In this document: positions 1 through 5,514 of the stretch, piece after piece | Layout: every line of letters begins with the position of its first letter | Position numbering within the stretch: position 1 is the stretch's first letter | Origin: Nitrospirota bacterium | Lineage (GTDB): Bacteria; Nitrospirota; 9FT-COMBO-42-15; HDB-SIOI813 | Assembly (NCBI GenBank): GCA_016234155.1 | Contig: JACRGZ010000028.1 | Location: forward strand, 1-8,024 | Length of the DNA stretch: 8,024 nucleotides | Reading direction: 5' to 3' | Translations under genes and position numbers: made by a program | The notes under the pieces: model-generated | Seen by the model: only the letters and a program-made list of their open reading frames with translations | Told to the model about the DNA's origin: nothing | Databases searched by the model: none

Positions 1-136
1 CCCGAGGCAGGCTTTGTCGGTAGGCTTCATGGCTTCGGTTTCCCTAACCACGCTACCCAAGCTATATGGTTTGTGACCTTTTACCATAAGAGGACTTTCA
101 CCTCATAATAAGGGTTGAGCTTTACTCTTGGCACAC
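1..136 (-). ncRNA. Probable group II intron, 5' end (domain I), continuing beyond the window
   Basis: Read on the minus strand, position 136 starts GTGTGCC, matching the GUGYG 5' boundary of group II introns. It is followed by GAGGTGAAAGTCCTC (about 85-99), a GGTGAAAGTCC element typical of bacterial group II intron domain I. Further stems follow: TATGGT pairing with ACCATA, and GGTT pairing with AACC in GGTTAGGGAAACC. The text then runs through GAAGCC and ACAAAGCCTG to the window edge. The short open frame in this stretch looks like a by-product, not a gene. The proposed 5' splice site lies 36 bases after the lysC stop, next to a small AGCC-GCT-GGCT hairpin (137-147). The reverse transcriptase ORF and domains V and VI would lie to the left of the window, so they cannot be checked. 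Identification rests on motif recognition only. Confidence 0.55.
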
Positions 137-172
137 AGCCAGCGGCTCATGGGCGGTTCATATGAAAATACC

Positions 173-649
173 CTAACTCTCCAACTCAAATGCCCTGTGC
201 AGCGCCCTTACGGCAAGTTCTGTATACTTTGCATCTATCACGCAGGAAATCTTTATCTCGGACGTGCTTATCATCATTATATTAATCCCCTCCGCAGCAA
301 GCGTGCTGAACATCTTCGCCGCCACCCCCGAGTGAGACCTCATCCCTACCCCTACAATGGAAACCTTTGCTATATCCTCTTTTACCTCCAGCTCTTTTGC
401 CCCGATATCTTTAGTTACACCGCGCATAATCTCGACTGTCTTATTAACATCCGCATGCGGGACGGTAAAAGATATGTCAGTTAAAGACTCCTGGCTGACA
501 TTCTGTATTATCATGTCAACCACTATGCTGGCATCCGCTATTGTACCGAATATCTTTGCCGCTATACCTGGTCTGTCAGGCACCCCTATAATAGTGATCT
601 TCACCTGGTTTCTATCATGCGTAACACCGGAGACTACTACCTTCTCCAT
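173..649 (-). CDS. Putative in-frame aspartate kinase beta subunit from an internal start in lysC
   Basis: Inside lysC the codon for Met246 (647-649) is preceded by AGAGGAGG (658-665) with an 8-base spacer, the best Shine-Dalgarno in the operon and far better than that of lysC itself. Translation from here would give a 158-residue protein consisting only of the two ACT domains. In Bacillus subtilis aspartokinase II and Corynebacterium glutamicum LysC, an internal start at nearly the same place produces the beta subunit of an alpha2beta2 enzyme and helps form the effector-binding interface. The motif could arise incidentally because the linker codes for Glu/Asp (GAG, GAT, GAA), so production of the short form is an inference. 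Confidence 0.5.
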   Translation of the reverse strand: MEKVVVSGVTHDRNQVKITIIGVPDRPGIAAKIFGTIADASIVVDMIIQNVSQESLTDISFTVPHADVNKTVEIMRGVTKDIGAKELEVKEDIAKVSIVGVGMRSHSGVAAKMFSTLAAEGINIMMISTSEIKISCVIDAKYTELAVRALHRAFELES

Positions 650-1384
650 ATCTTCATCCTCCTCTGTCAGTAAGGTGCCTTCCCCTTCCACAAATGTAGA
701 CAATACCCGCACCTTTACGCCATACTTTGCCGCATACTCTACGGCCCTGTTCTGCAAAACCTTGGCGCCAAGACTTGCCATCTCAAGCATCTCTTCATAA
801 GAGACCCTGTCCAGCCTTCTTGCATTTACAACGACGTTAGGATCTGCCGTATAGACCCCATCAACATCCGTATAGATATCACACATATCGGCCTTCAGCG
901 CTGCAGCAACAGCAACAGCCGACAGATCTGATCCGCCTCTTCCAAGTGTTGTTACATCAGACTCTTCACTTATCCCCTGAAAACCTGCCACAACTGGAAT
1001 TATCCCCTGGCGCAGCGCCTCCCGCACCCTCTCACCTCCGACACGCTCTATCCTCGCCTTTGTATGAATACTGTCGGTAACAATCCCTACCTGGCGGCCG
1101 GTAAACGCCTTGGCAGGATACCCCAGGCTGTTTAAGGTAATGGCAAGAAGGGCAATAGTCACACGTTCCCCGGAAGATACTAATAGATCCATCTCCCGCT
1201 CCGCAGGGGACGTAGTTATCTCATGGGCAAGGGAGATTAGCCGGTCTGTCTCCCCGCTCATCGCAGACACTACCACAACTATATCATGACCCTGATCCCG
1301 TGTCTTTGCAACCTTGCGGGCGACATTTTTTATACGCTCTATGCTGCCGACTGAAGTGCCGCCGTATTTCTGGACTATTAGCAT
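173..1384 (-). CDS. lysC: Aspartate kinase, monofunctional, with two C-terminal ACT domains
   Basis: Catalyses the first step of the aspartate pathway, ATP-dependent formation of aspartyl-4-phosphate, in the cytoplasm. The 403-residue protein has the kinase signature KYGGTS at residues 6-11, SSGE at 70-73, GRGGSD at 148-153 and TDVDGVYTADP at 172-182. An acidic linker at about 240-247 leads into two ACT domains (about 261-330 and 340-400). The second contains ISTSEIKIS, the usual allosteric region bound by lysine and/or threonine in this family. Length agrees with the Bacillus/Corynebacterium-type enzyme. The start is the ATG of MLIVQKYGGTS, the canonical family N-terminus, although no Shine-Dalgarno is visible in the AT-rich leader. 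It is the last gene of the operon, separated from the apgM-like gene by 217 bases carrying a MITE-like element. The stop codon is TAG, 36 bases before the probable group II intron. Confidence 0.96.
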   Translation of the reverse strand: MLIVQKYGGTSVGSIERIKNVARKVAKTRDQGHDIVVVVSAMSGETDRLISLAHEITTSPAEREMDLLVSSGERVTIALLAITLNSLGYPAKAFTGRQVGIVTDSIHTKARIERVGGERVREALRQGIIPVVAGFQGISEESDVTTLGRGGSDLSAVAVAAALKADMCDIYTDVDGVYTADPNVVVNARRLDRVSYEEMLEMASLGAKVLQNRAVEYAAKYGVKVRVLSTFVEGEGTLLTEEDEDMEKVVVSGVTHDRNQVKITIIGVPDRPGIAAKIFGTIADASIVVDMIIQNVSQESLTDISFTVPHADVNKTVEIMRGVTKDIGAKELEVKEDIAKVSIVGVGMRSHSGVAAKMFSTLAAEGINIMMISTSEIKISCVIDAKYTELAVRALHRAFELES

Positions 1385-1601
1385 AATATTTATAAATCAA
1401 AAATCAAAATTAAAATATCAAAATGTAATTCAAGATGAAAAAAGAACTTACCTTTGAGGCTCTTGCAAAACTATAAAAAGGTTGTCATTCCCGCATGTAT
1501 TAAGCGGGAATCTGGTGTTCTTTTACAATAAACCATATCCCCGATAGAACATTTCGGGGATGACATAGACTTTTGTAAGAACCTCCTTTGAGTTTTCTTT
1601 T
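1385..1601. repeat. AT-rich intergenic repeat pair surrounding the MITE-like element
   Basis: The 217-base gap between the apgM-like gene and lysC has no gene. Its edges carry two related AT-rich stretches in opposite orientation: plus strand about 1394-1424 (repeated ATCAAAA/AAAATTAAAA words) and minus strand about 1603-1633 (AAAATTAAAA, ATTCAAAAATCAAAATG). Both are followed towards the centre by a GATGAAAAA-like word. The right copy runs into the coding end of the apgM-like gene. The pair looks like a dispersed low-complexity repeat that frames the element at 1457-1584. No convincing terminator or separate lysC promoter is visible. Confidence 0.5.
1457..1584. mobile_element. MITE-like palindromic element with terminal inverted repeats and probable target duplication
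   Basis: The ends AGGCTCTTGCAAAA (1457-1470) and, on the other strand, AGGTTCTTACAAAA (1584-1571) match at 12 of 14 positions. CCTTTG occurs directly outside both ends (1451-1456 and 1585-1590), as expected for a target-site duplication. The inside holds two nested hairpins: ATTCCCGC/GCGGGAAT (1487-1494 and 1504-1511) and ATCCCCGA/TCGGGGAT (1537-1544 and 1554-1561). Each is next to a GTCAT word pointing outward, so the whole 128 bp is a large imperfect palindrome. There is no coding capacity. GTCATTCCCGC hairpins of this kind are common dispersed repeats in environmental bacterial genomes. The mobilising transposase family is not identifiable here. Confidence 0.65.
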
Positions 1602-2849
1602 TCATTTTGATTTTTGAATTTTTAATTTTGCATTTTCCATCAGCATATCTATCAGCCTCGTCCCATCCTCTACAAAAACCCCGCTCTCTGCTGCATTAGT
1701 CTCATCATAACACCTGCCGGACTTTGTCGCCTCAATGCTGTCATAAAGGATAAAAGGGACAGGCTCGGGGGTATGAGTCCTGATACTGACCGGTGTCCAG
1801 TGGTCACACAATATAAGGACTCTGAACGGACCCTTATCTTTCATCCCTTTCAGTATTGTCCCCAAGACCTTCTCATCCAACTCTTCTATCGCCTTTACCT
1901 TTCCTCTGACATCCCCGTTGTGGCCGGCCTCGTCAGGGGCCTCTACATGAACATACACGATATCCCTGGTCTCAAGTTCCCTTAATGCATATTCCCCTTT
2001 GCCTTTGTAATTCGTATCAAGATAACCTGTGGCGCCGGGGACATCAATAACATCAAATCCCGCATATTTACCGATACCCCTCATCAGGTCAACAGCGGCT
2101 ATCATGGACCCATTCAATCCGTATTTACTATAAAATGTCTGAACCTTAGGCGCCTTACCCTGTCCCCACAACCAGATTCCATTGGCCGGCTTCTCCCCTC
2201 TGCCGGTACGAATCTTGTTCGTATGGTGAAATGAGAGAATCCGCAGCGCCTTTTCCATAATATCATTCAATACATCCACACCTTTACCAACCGGAAGGCG
2301 GCCTGCGAGGGGTTTGCCTGTAAAATCATGTGGTGGTGTACACTTGACATCTGTCTCTCCCCCCTTCCATACAAAGAGGTGCCTGTAGCTGATCCCCGGA
2401 TAAAATCTGAAGACATCACTCCCGAGTTCCTTGTCCAGGCTCAATATAAGTTCTCTCGCATCCTTCGTACCTATATGACCACCGCTGTAGTCCTCCATCA
2501 CAACATCATCTGACAGGCCACCGGAAACATACTCACCTCCCCTCGTAAGGGTAACAAGATTACACCTGTACGCAACATCATCTGGTGCCAGTGAGACACC
2601 GATGCTTGCCGCCTCAAGTGGAGAACGGCCCGTATAATACCTGGCAGGGTCATATCCAAGAAGGCTCAACTGGGTAACATCGCTCCCGGGATAAAATCCA
2701 TCAGGGGTAAGTTTTACCTGTCCCAAAACCCCTCTTTTTGCAAGGCTGTCCATGCAAGGTGTCTTCGCCGCCTGAAGAGGTGTCCTGTCACCCAACTCCC
2801 TAACCGGATAGTCCCCCATGCCGTCACCGACTATGACAATGTATTTCAT
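1602..2849 (-). CDS. apgM: Cofactor-independent phosphoglycerate mutase family protein, candidate homoserine kinase
   Basis: This 415-residue protein belongs to the archaeal-type (ApgM) branch of the alkaline phosphatase superfamily. Visible metal and active-site motifs are VGDGMGD at residues 7-13, PGSDVTQLSLLGYDP at 54-68 with the likely nucleophile Ser56, APDEAGHNGD at 304-313, CDHWTP at 348-353 and THTPEPVPF at 359-367. The family includes true 2,3-bisphosphoglycerate-independent mutases, but one paralogous group found beside threonine genes has been proposed as homoserine kinase (the TIGR02535 model, as I recall it). Lying between thrC and lysC with no GHMP-type thrB in the window, that role is the better inference. 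The ATG start has AGAAGG 9 bases upstream. The C-terminal tail KLKIQKSK and the TGA stop are encoded by an AT-rich dispersed repeat, so the ancestral end was probably different. Confidence 0.9.
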   Translation of the reverse strand: MKYIVIVGDGMGDYPVRELGDRTPLQAAKTPCMDSLAKRGVLGQVKLTPDGFYPGSDVTQLSLLGYDPARYYTGRSPLEAASIGVSLAPDDVAYRCNLVTLTRGGEYVSGGLSDDVVMEDYSGGHIGTKDARELILSLDKELGSDVFRFYPGISYRHLFVWKGGETDVKCTPPHDFTGKPLAGRLPVGKGVDVLNDIMEKALRILSFHHTNKIRTGRGEKPANGIWLWGQGKAPKVQTFYSKYGLNGSMIAAVDLMRGIGKYAGFDVIDVPGATGYLDTNYKGKGEYALRELETRDIVYVHVEAPDEAGHNGDVRGKVKAIEELDEKVLGTILKGMKDKGPFRVLILCDHWTPVSIRTHTPEPVPFILYDSIEATKSGRCYDETNAAESGVFVEDGTRLIDMLMENAKLKIQKSK

Positions 2850-2863
2850 CTGAAAATGCCTTC

Positions 2864-2995
2864 TGAAAATCAGGATTCAAGGGGTCGAGGGGTCGAGGGG
2901 TCAAGTGTAGGGAAAAGGCAGAGATTGAAGCGGCAATGGCCTCTTCACTTGAACCCTTGAATCCTTGACCCCTTGAACCCTTTATTTGATTTTCA
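2864..2995. repeat. 132-bp inverted repeat built of 8-bp tandem units, thrC/apgM gap
   Basis: This fills most of the 186-base gap between thrC and the apgM-like gene. The outer ends TGAAAATCA (2864-2872) and TGATTTTCA (2987-2995) are exact inverse copies. The main arms, 2873-2910 and 2943-2980, pair at 31 of 38 positions. Each arm is a chain of degenerate 8-bp units such as TCAAGGGG, TCGAGGGG, TTCAAGGG. The 32-base centre has no obvious structure. It would form a long hairpin in the operon mRNA. There is no U-tract, so it is not a classical terminator. It may act as a processing or stability element, or simply be a dispersed selfish repeat. Confidence 0.7.
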
Positions 2996-3005
2996 TCCTC
3001 CTTTG

Positions 3006-3021
3006 TGAGCCTTGGGGCTCA
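3006..3021. repeat. Small hairpin just after thrC
   Basis: TGAGCC and GGCTCA form a perfect 6-bp stem around TTGG, 15 bases beyond the thrC stop codon. On the minus strand it is followed by ACAAAGGAGGATGAAAATC. That contains a strong Shine-Dalgarno-like GGAGG but no U-run, so it is not an intrinsic terminator. The GGAGG has no start codon at a workable distance (the adjacent ATG opens only a four-residue frame). It may be a displaced former ribosome binding site of the downstream gene. Confidence 0.35.
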
Positions 3022-3035
3022 TGAGCGTTTCATTT

Positions 3036-4091
3036 TTAATAGCCCAGCACCTTCAACACCTCTACCTTATCTCCCTTCACAGTAACAGGCCTCTTGGAGA
3101 GGTTTATTGCCATCTCAGTGTCCTTGAGGCCATGGCCGGTAAGTGTGCAGACCACCCTTTCACCACCGGAGAAGAGCCCCTCCTTATTCTTTTTTATAAC
3201 CCCTGCAACAGAGGCCGCTGATGCCGCCTCGCAGAAGACACCCTCAAGGGATGCCAGCATACCGTATGCCTTGAGTATCTCCTCGTCTGTAACCATGTCA
3301 ATCTGGCCATTCGATTCAGTTGCAGCCTCTACTGCTGTCTTCCATCCCGCAGGATTCCCTATCCTTATGGCCGTTGCGATCGTCCTGGGATTTTCTATTA
3401 CATGCCCGTAAACTATAGGCGCAGAACCTGCTGCCTGAAACCCCATCATTCTGGGCAATCCGGATGTCCTGCCGTTTTTGTAATACTCTTTGTAGCCCAT
3501 CCAGTATGCGGTAATATTGCCGGCATTTCCCACAGGCAGGAAGTGATAGTCAGGGTAACCCGCGAGATGGTCACACACCTCAAAGGCTGCTGTCTTCTGT
3601 CCCTCTAACCTGTAAGGATTAATGGAATTGACTATAGTTACCGGATATTCACTCGCTATGCTCTTTACAATAGAAAGCGCCTCGTCAAAATTCCCTTCTA
3701 TCTGGATAACACATGCCTGATGTATCATGGCCTGTGCCAATTTCCCTACGGCAATCTTACCTTCAGGTATTAACACAAAGACCTTTAACCCTGCCCTGGC
3801 CCCATAAGCTGCGGCTGATGCCGAGGTGTTTCCCGTAGAGGCACATATAACGGCCCTGGCGCCCTCTTCAACTGCCTTTGATATGGCCATAGTCATGCCG
3901 CGGTCCTTAAAAGAACCTGTTGGATTCGCCCCTTCAAACTTCAGATAAAGAGAGATTTCAGGGTTAATCGCCTTTGCAAGATTATTACAGGAGATAAACG
4001 GAGTACCACCCTCATTCAGGGTGATTACAGGAGTCTTATCCGTAACAGACAGATATTCCCTGTACTGCTCAATTACGCCTCTCCAGCGCAT
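3036..4091 (-). CDS. thrC: Threonine synthase, PLP-dependent
   Basis: Converts O-phosphohomoserine and water to threonine and phosphate, the last step of threonine synthesis. It is a fold-type II PLP enzyme. Visible are PTGSFKDRGM with the PLP-binding Lys62, the ASTGNTSASAAAYG substrate loop at about residues 84-97, and the phosphate-binding GNAGN loop at about 188-192. The chosen start is the ATG at 4089-4091 (MRWRGVIEQYREYL), giving 351 residues, the usual N-terminus of this short bacterial/archaeal-type ThrC, with AGAGGG 3 bases upstream. The frame is open further to a TTG at 4112, but that codon abuts a dispersed palindrome and adds a non-family peptide. The gene follows hom by 76 bases and ends in TAA. 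It should use the phosphohomoserine made by the operon's homoserine kinase activity, probably the next gene. Confidence 0.95.
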   Translation of the reverse strand: MRWRGVIEQYREYLSVTDKTPVITLNEGGTPFISCNNLAKAINPEISLYLKFEGANPTGSFKDRGMTMAISKAVEEGARAVICASTGNTSASAAAYGARAGLKVFVLIPEGKIAVGKLAQAMIHQACVIQIEGNFDEALSIVKSIASEYPVTIVNSINPYRLEGQKTAAFEVCDHLAGYPDYHFLPVGNAGNITAYWMGYKEYYKNGRTSGLPRMMGFQAAGSAPIVYGHVIENPRTIATAIRIGNPAGWKTAVEAATESNGQIDMVTDEEILKAYGMLASLEGVFCEAASAASVAGVIKKNKEGLFSGGERVVCTLTGHGLKDTEMAINLSKRPVTVKGDKVEVLKVLGY

Positions 4092-4112
4092 ATGCCCTCT
4101 TGTCGCTTGCAA

Positions 4113-4134
4113 GGACAGACCTAAAGGTCTGTCC
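4113..4134. repeat. Perfect 22-bp palindrome in the hom/thrC gap
   Basis: Arms GGACAGACCT and AGGTCTGTCC meet around AA, giving a perfect 10-bp stem. This sequence type (preceded by TAGGG on the minus strand) looks like a dispersed bacterial intergenic repeat. It begins one base upstream of an alternative TTG start of thrC and is followed by the thrC ribosome binding site, so it would form a hairpin in the operon transcript. No U-tract follows, so it is not a terminator. Confidence 0.75.
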
Positions 4135-4145
4135 CTACTCCTTAT

Positions 4146-4166
4146 TTCTCACTTCTCACTTCTCAC
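4146..4166. repeat. Three tandem 7-bp TTCTCAC units
   Basis: TTCTCAC occurs three times head to tail directly after the hom stop codon (GTGAGAA on the coding strand). Such GTGAGAA-type runs look like another dispersed low-complexity repeat. No function is evident. Confidence 0.6.
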
Positions 4167-4167
4167 G

Positions 4168-5478
4168 TTACCTTCCTTCATCCACCCGTATCATCACAGT
4201 CTTCTCAGAGATAACCGGCAGTCTGTCTATCTCCTTGAGGGCGCTCTTTACATCCCTCTCACGCGCCTCGTGCGCCATCATCACAAGGGGGACATTCCCC
4301 CCCTCTTTTCTCCCCTTCTGTATTACTGATGCAATGCTTATATTATGAGCGCCGAGAATACCTGATATCCTTGAAAGTACACCAGGCTTATCAATCACTG
4401 TAAACCTGAAATAGTAGAGTGATATTATTTCATCAATGCTGAGGATTCTTAGCAGTGTCCTGTTCTCTTCCTTAAATGATGCAGGTGGTATCCTCCCGCA
4501 ACCGCCATTAAGTATATTCCTCGCAACATCAATTATATCCCCGACTACTGCACTGCCTGTAGGTAAGTCACCTGCCCCTCTCCCATAAAAAAGGGTAGGC
4601 CCTACGGCATCTCCTGTTATATATACGGCATTGAATATACCATCCACTGTTGCAATGAGGTGGTTATTGGGGACCATTGTCGGATGCACCCTCACCTCTA
4701 TGCTATCATCCTTCATCTTTGCAATAGCAAGGAGTTTAATCTTGTAATTAAACTCCTTTGCATAACTTATGTCTAAGGGTAGTATCCCTGATATACCCTC
4801 AGTGTATATCTCTTTAAAATCTACTGGAGTCCCAAATGCCATATTGACAATTACTGATAATTTATGTGCCGCATCTATCCCTTCTATATCAAATGTGGGG
4901 TCTGCCTCTGCATATCCAAGTGACTGCGCATCTCTAAGGGCCTCCCCAAACTCCTTCCCTTCCATTGTCATCTTCGTCAGTATAAAATTTGATGTACCGT
5001 TTACTATCCCGTATATCGTCTCTATCCTGTTGGCAGCCAACCCTTCCCTGATGGCCTTGATAATAGGGATACCGCCGCATACGCTCCCCTCAAAGTAGAG
5101 GTCTACATTACGGCCTGATGCGGCATGGTACAGCTCTTCACCGCTGAGCGCGAGCAGGGCCTTGTTGGCAGTGACAACATGTTTTCCATTATTTATCGCT
5201 GAAAGGATGTAACTCTTTGCCGGTTCCAGTCCTCCCATCACCTCAACAACAATATCAACTGTTGGATTCTCCGTAATATCTTTTATATCCATAGTCATCA
5301 GATCTCCGGAAACACCTGCAGGCAGCGGTTTTCCCGGATTCTTGCGAAGTATCTTTTTGATCTCAATAGGAACTCCTAACCTCCGTTTGATCAGTTCTCC
5401 GTTCCTGCTAAGTATGTCAATCACACCCGATCCAACCGTACCAAGACCTATGAGACCTATACCAATCTTATCTTTCAT
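4168..5478 (-). CDS. hom: Homoserine dehydrogenase with C-terminal ACT domain
   Basis: Reduces L-aspartate-4-semialdehyde to L-homoserine with NAD(P)H, the branch point towards threonine and methionine. The 436-residue protein starts with a Rossmann fold, GLGTVGSG at about residues 11-18. TANKALL follows at 103-109, NGTSNFIL at 160-167 and the family signature GYAEADPTFDIEGIDAAHK at 188-206, with the conserved catalytic-region Asp and Lys. An ACT domain occupies about 355-432 (FRFTVIDKPGVLSRISGIL), which commonly mediates threonine feedback in this family. The ATG at 5476-5478 is chosen because AAGGA lies 7 bases upstream and the family begins MKDKIGIGLIGLG. A longer GTG start at 5505 lies inside a dispersed palindrome and upstream of that ribosome binding site. 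It follows alaC by 36 bases and ends in TAA. Confidence 0.96.
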   Translation of the reverse strand: MKDKIGIGLIGLGTVGSGVIDILSRNGELIKRRLGVPIEIKKILRKNPGKPLPAGVSGDLMTMDIKDITENPTVDIVVEVMGGLEPAKSYILSAINNGKHVVTANKALLALSGEELYHAASGRNVDLYFEGSVCGGIPIIKAIREGLAANRIETIYGIVNGTSNFILTKMTMEGKEFGEALRDAQSLGYAEADPTFDIEGIDAAHKLSVIVNMAFGTPVDFKEIYTEGISGILPLDISYAKEFNYKIKLLAIAKMKDDSIEVRVHPTMVPNNHLIATVDGIFNAVYITGDAVGPTLFYGRGAGDLPTGSAVVGDIIDVARNILNGGCGRIPPASFKEENRTLLRILSIDEIISLYYFRFTVIDKPGVLSRISGILGAHNISIASVIQKGRKEGGNVPLVMMAHEARERDVKSALKEIDRLPVISEKTVMIRVDEGR

Positions 5479-5496
5479 ACACAAATCCTTGTGTAG

Positions 5497-5513
5497 GGTG
5501 GGCACTGCCCACC
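5497..5513. repeat. Short dispersed palindrome in the alaC/hom gap
   Basis: GGTGGGC and GCCCACC form a perfect 7-bp stem around ACT, one base after the alaC TGA stop and just upstream of the hom ribosome binding site. The word GTAGGGTGGGC next to GCCCACC is a familiar dispersed intergenic repeat in several bacterial groups. It falsely extends the hom reading frame upstream with a GTG. Confidence 0.65.
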
Positions 5514-5514
5514 A

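Noticed and set aside
128..800. Plus-strand open frames across the 3' half of lysC
   Set aside because: They are antisense to a clearly conserved aspartate kinase, have no family features and no ribosome binding site worth noting.
1491..1561. Bidirectional terminator between the apgM-like gene and lysC
   Set aside because: The hairpins have no adjacent T-tract, and the context with terminal repeats and target duplication fits a MITE better.
3006..3021. Intrinsic terminator after thrC
   Set aside because: The stem is short and not followed by a U-run on the minus strand, and the operon evidently continues.
4089..4112. Longer thrC starting with TTG at 4110-4112
   Set aside because: The extra seven residues are unlike threonine synthases, and the ATG at 4091 has its own AGAGGG and the canonical N-terminus.
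5476..5505. Longer hom starting with GTG at 5503-5505
   Set aside because: The GTG lies in a dispersed palindrome upstream of a good AAGGA site that serves the ATG at 5478. The added residues do not look like the family.
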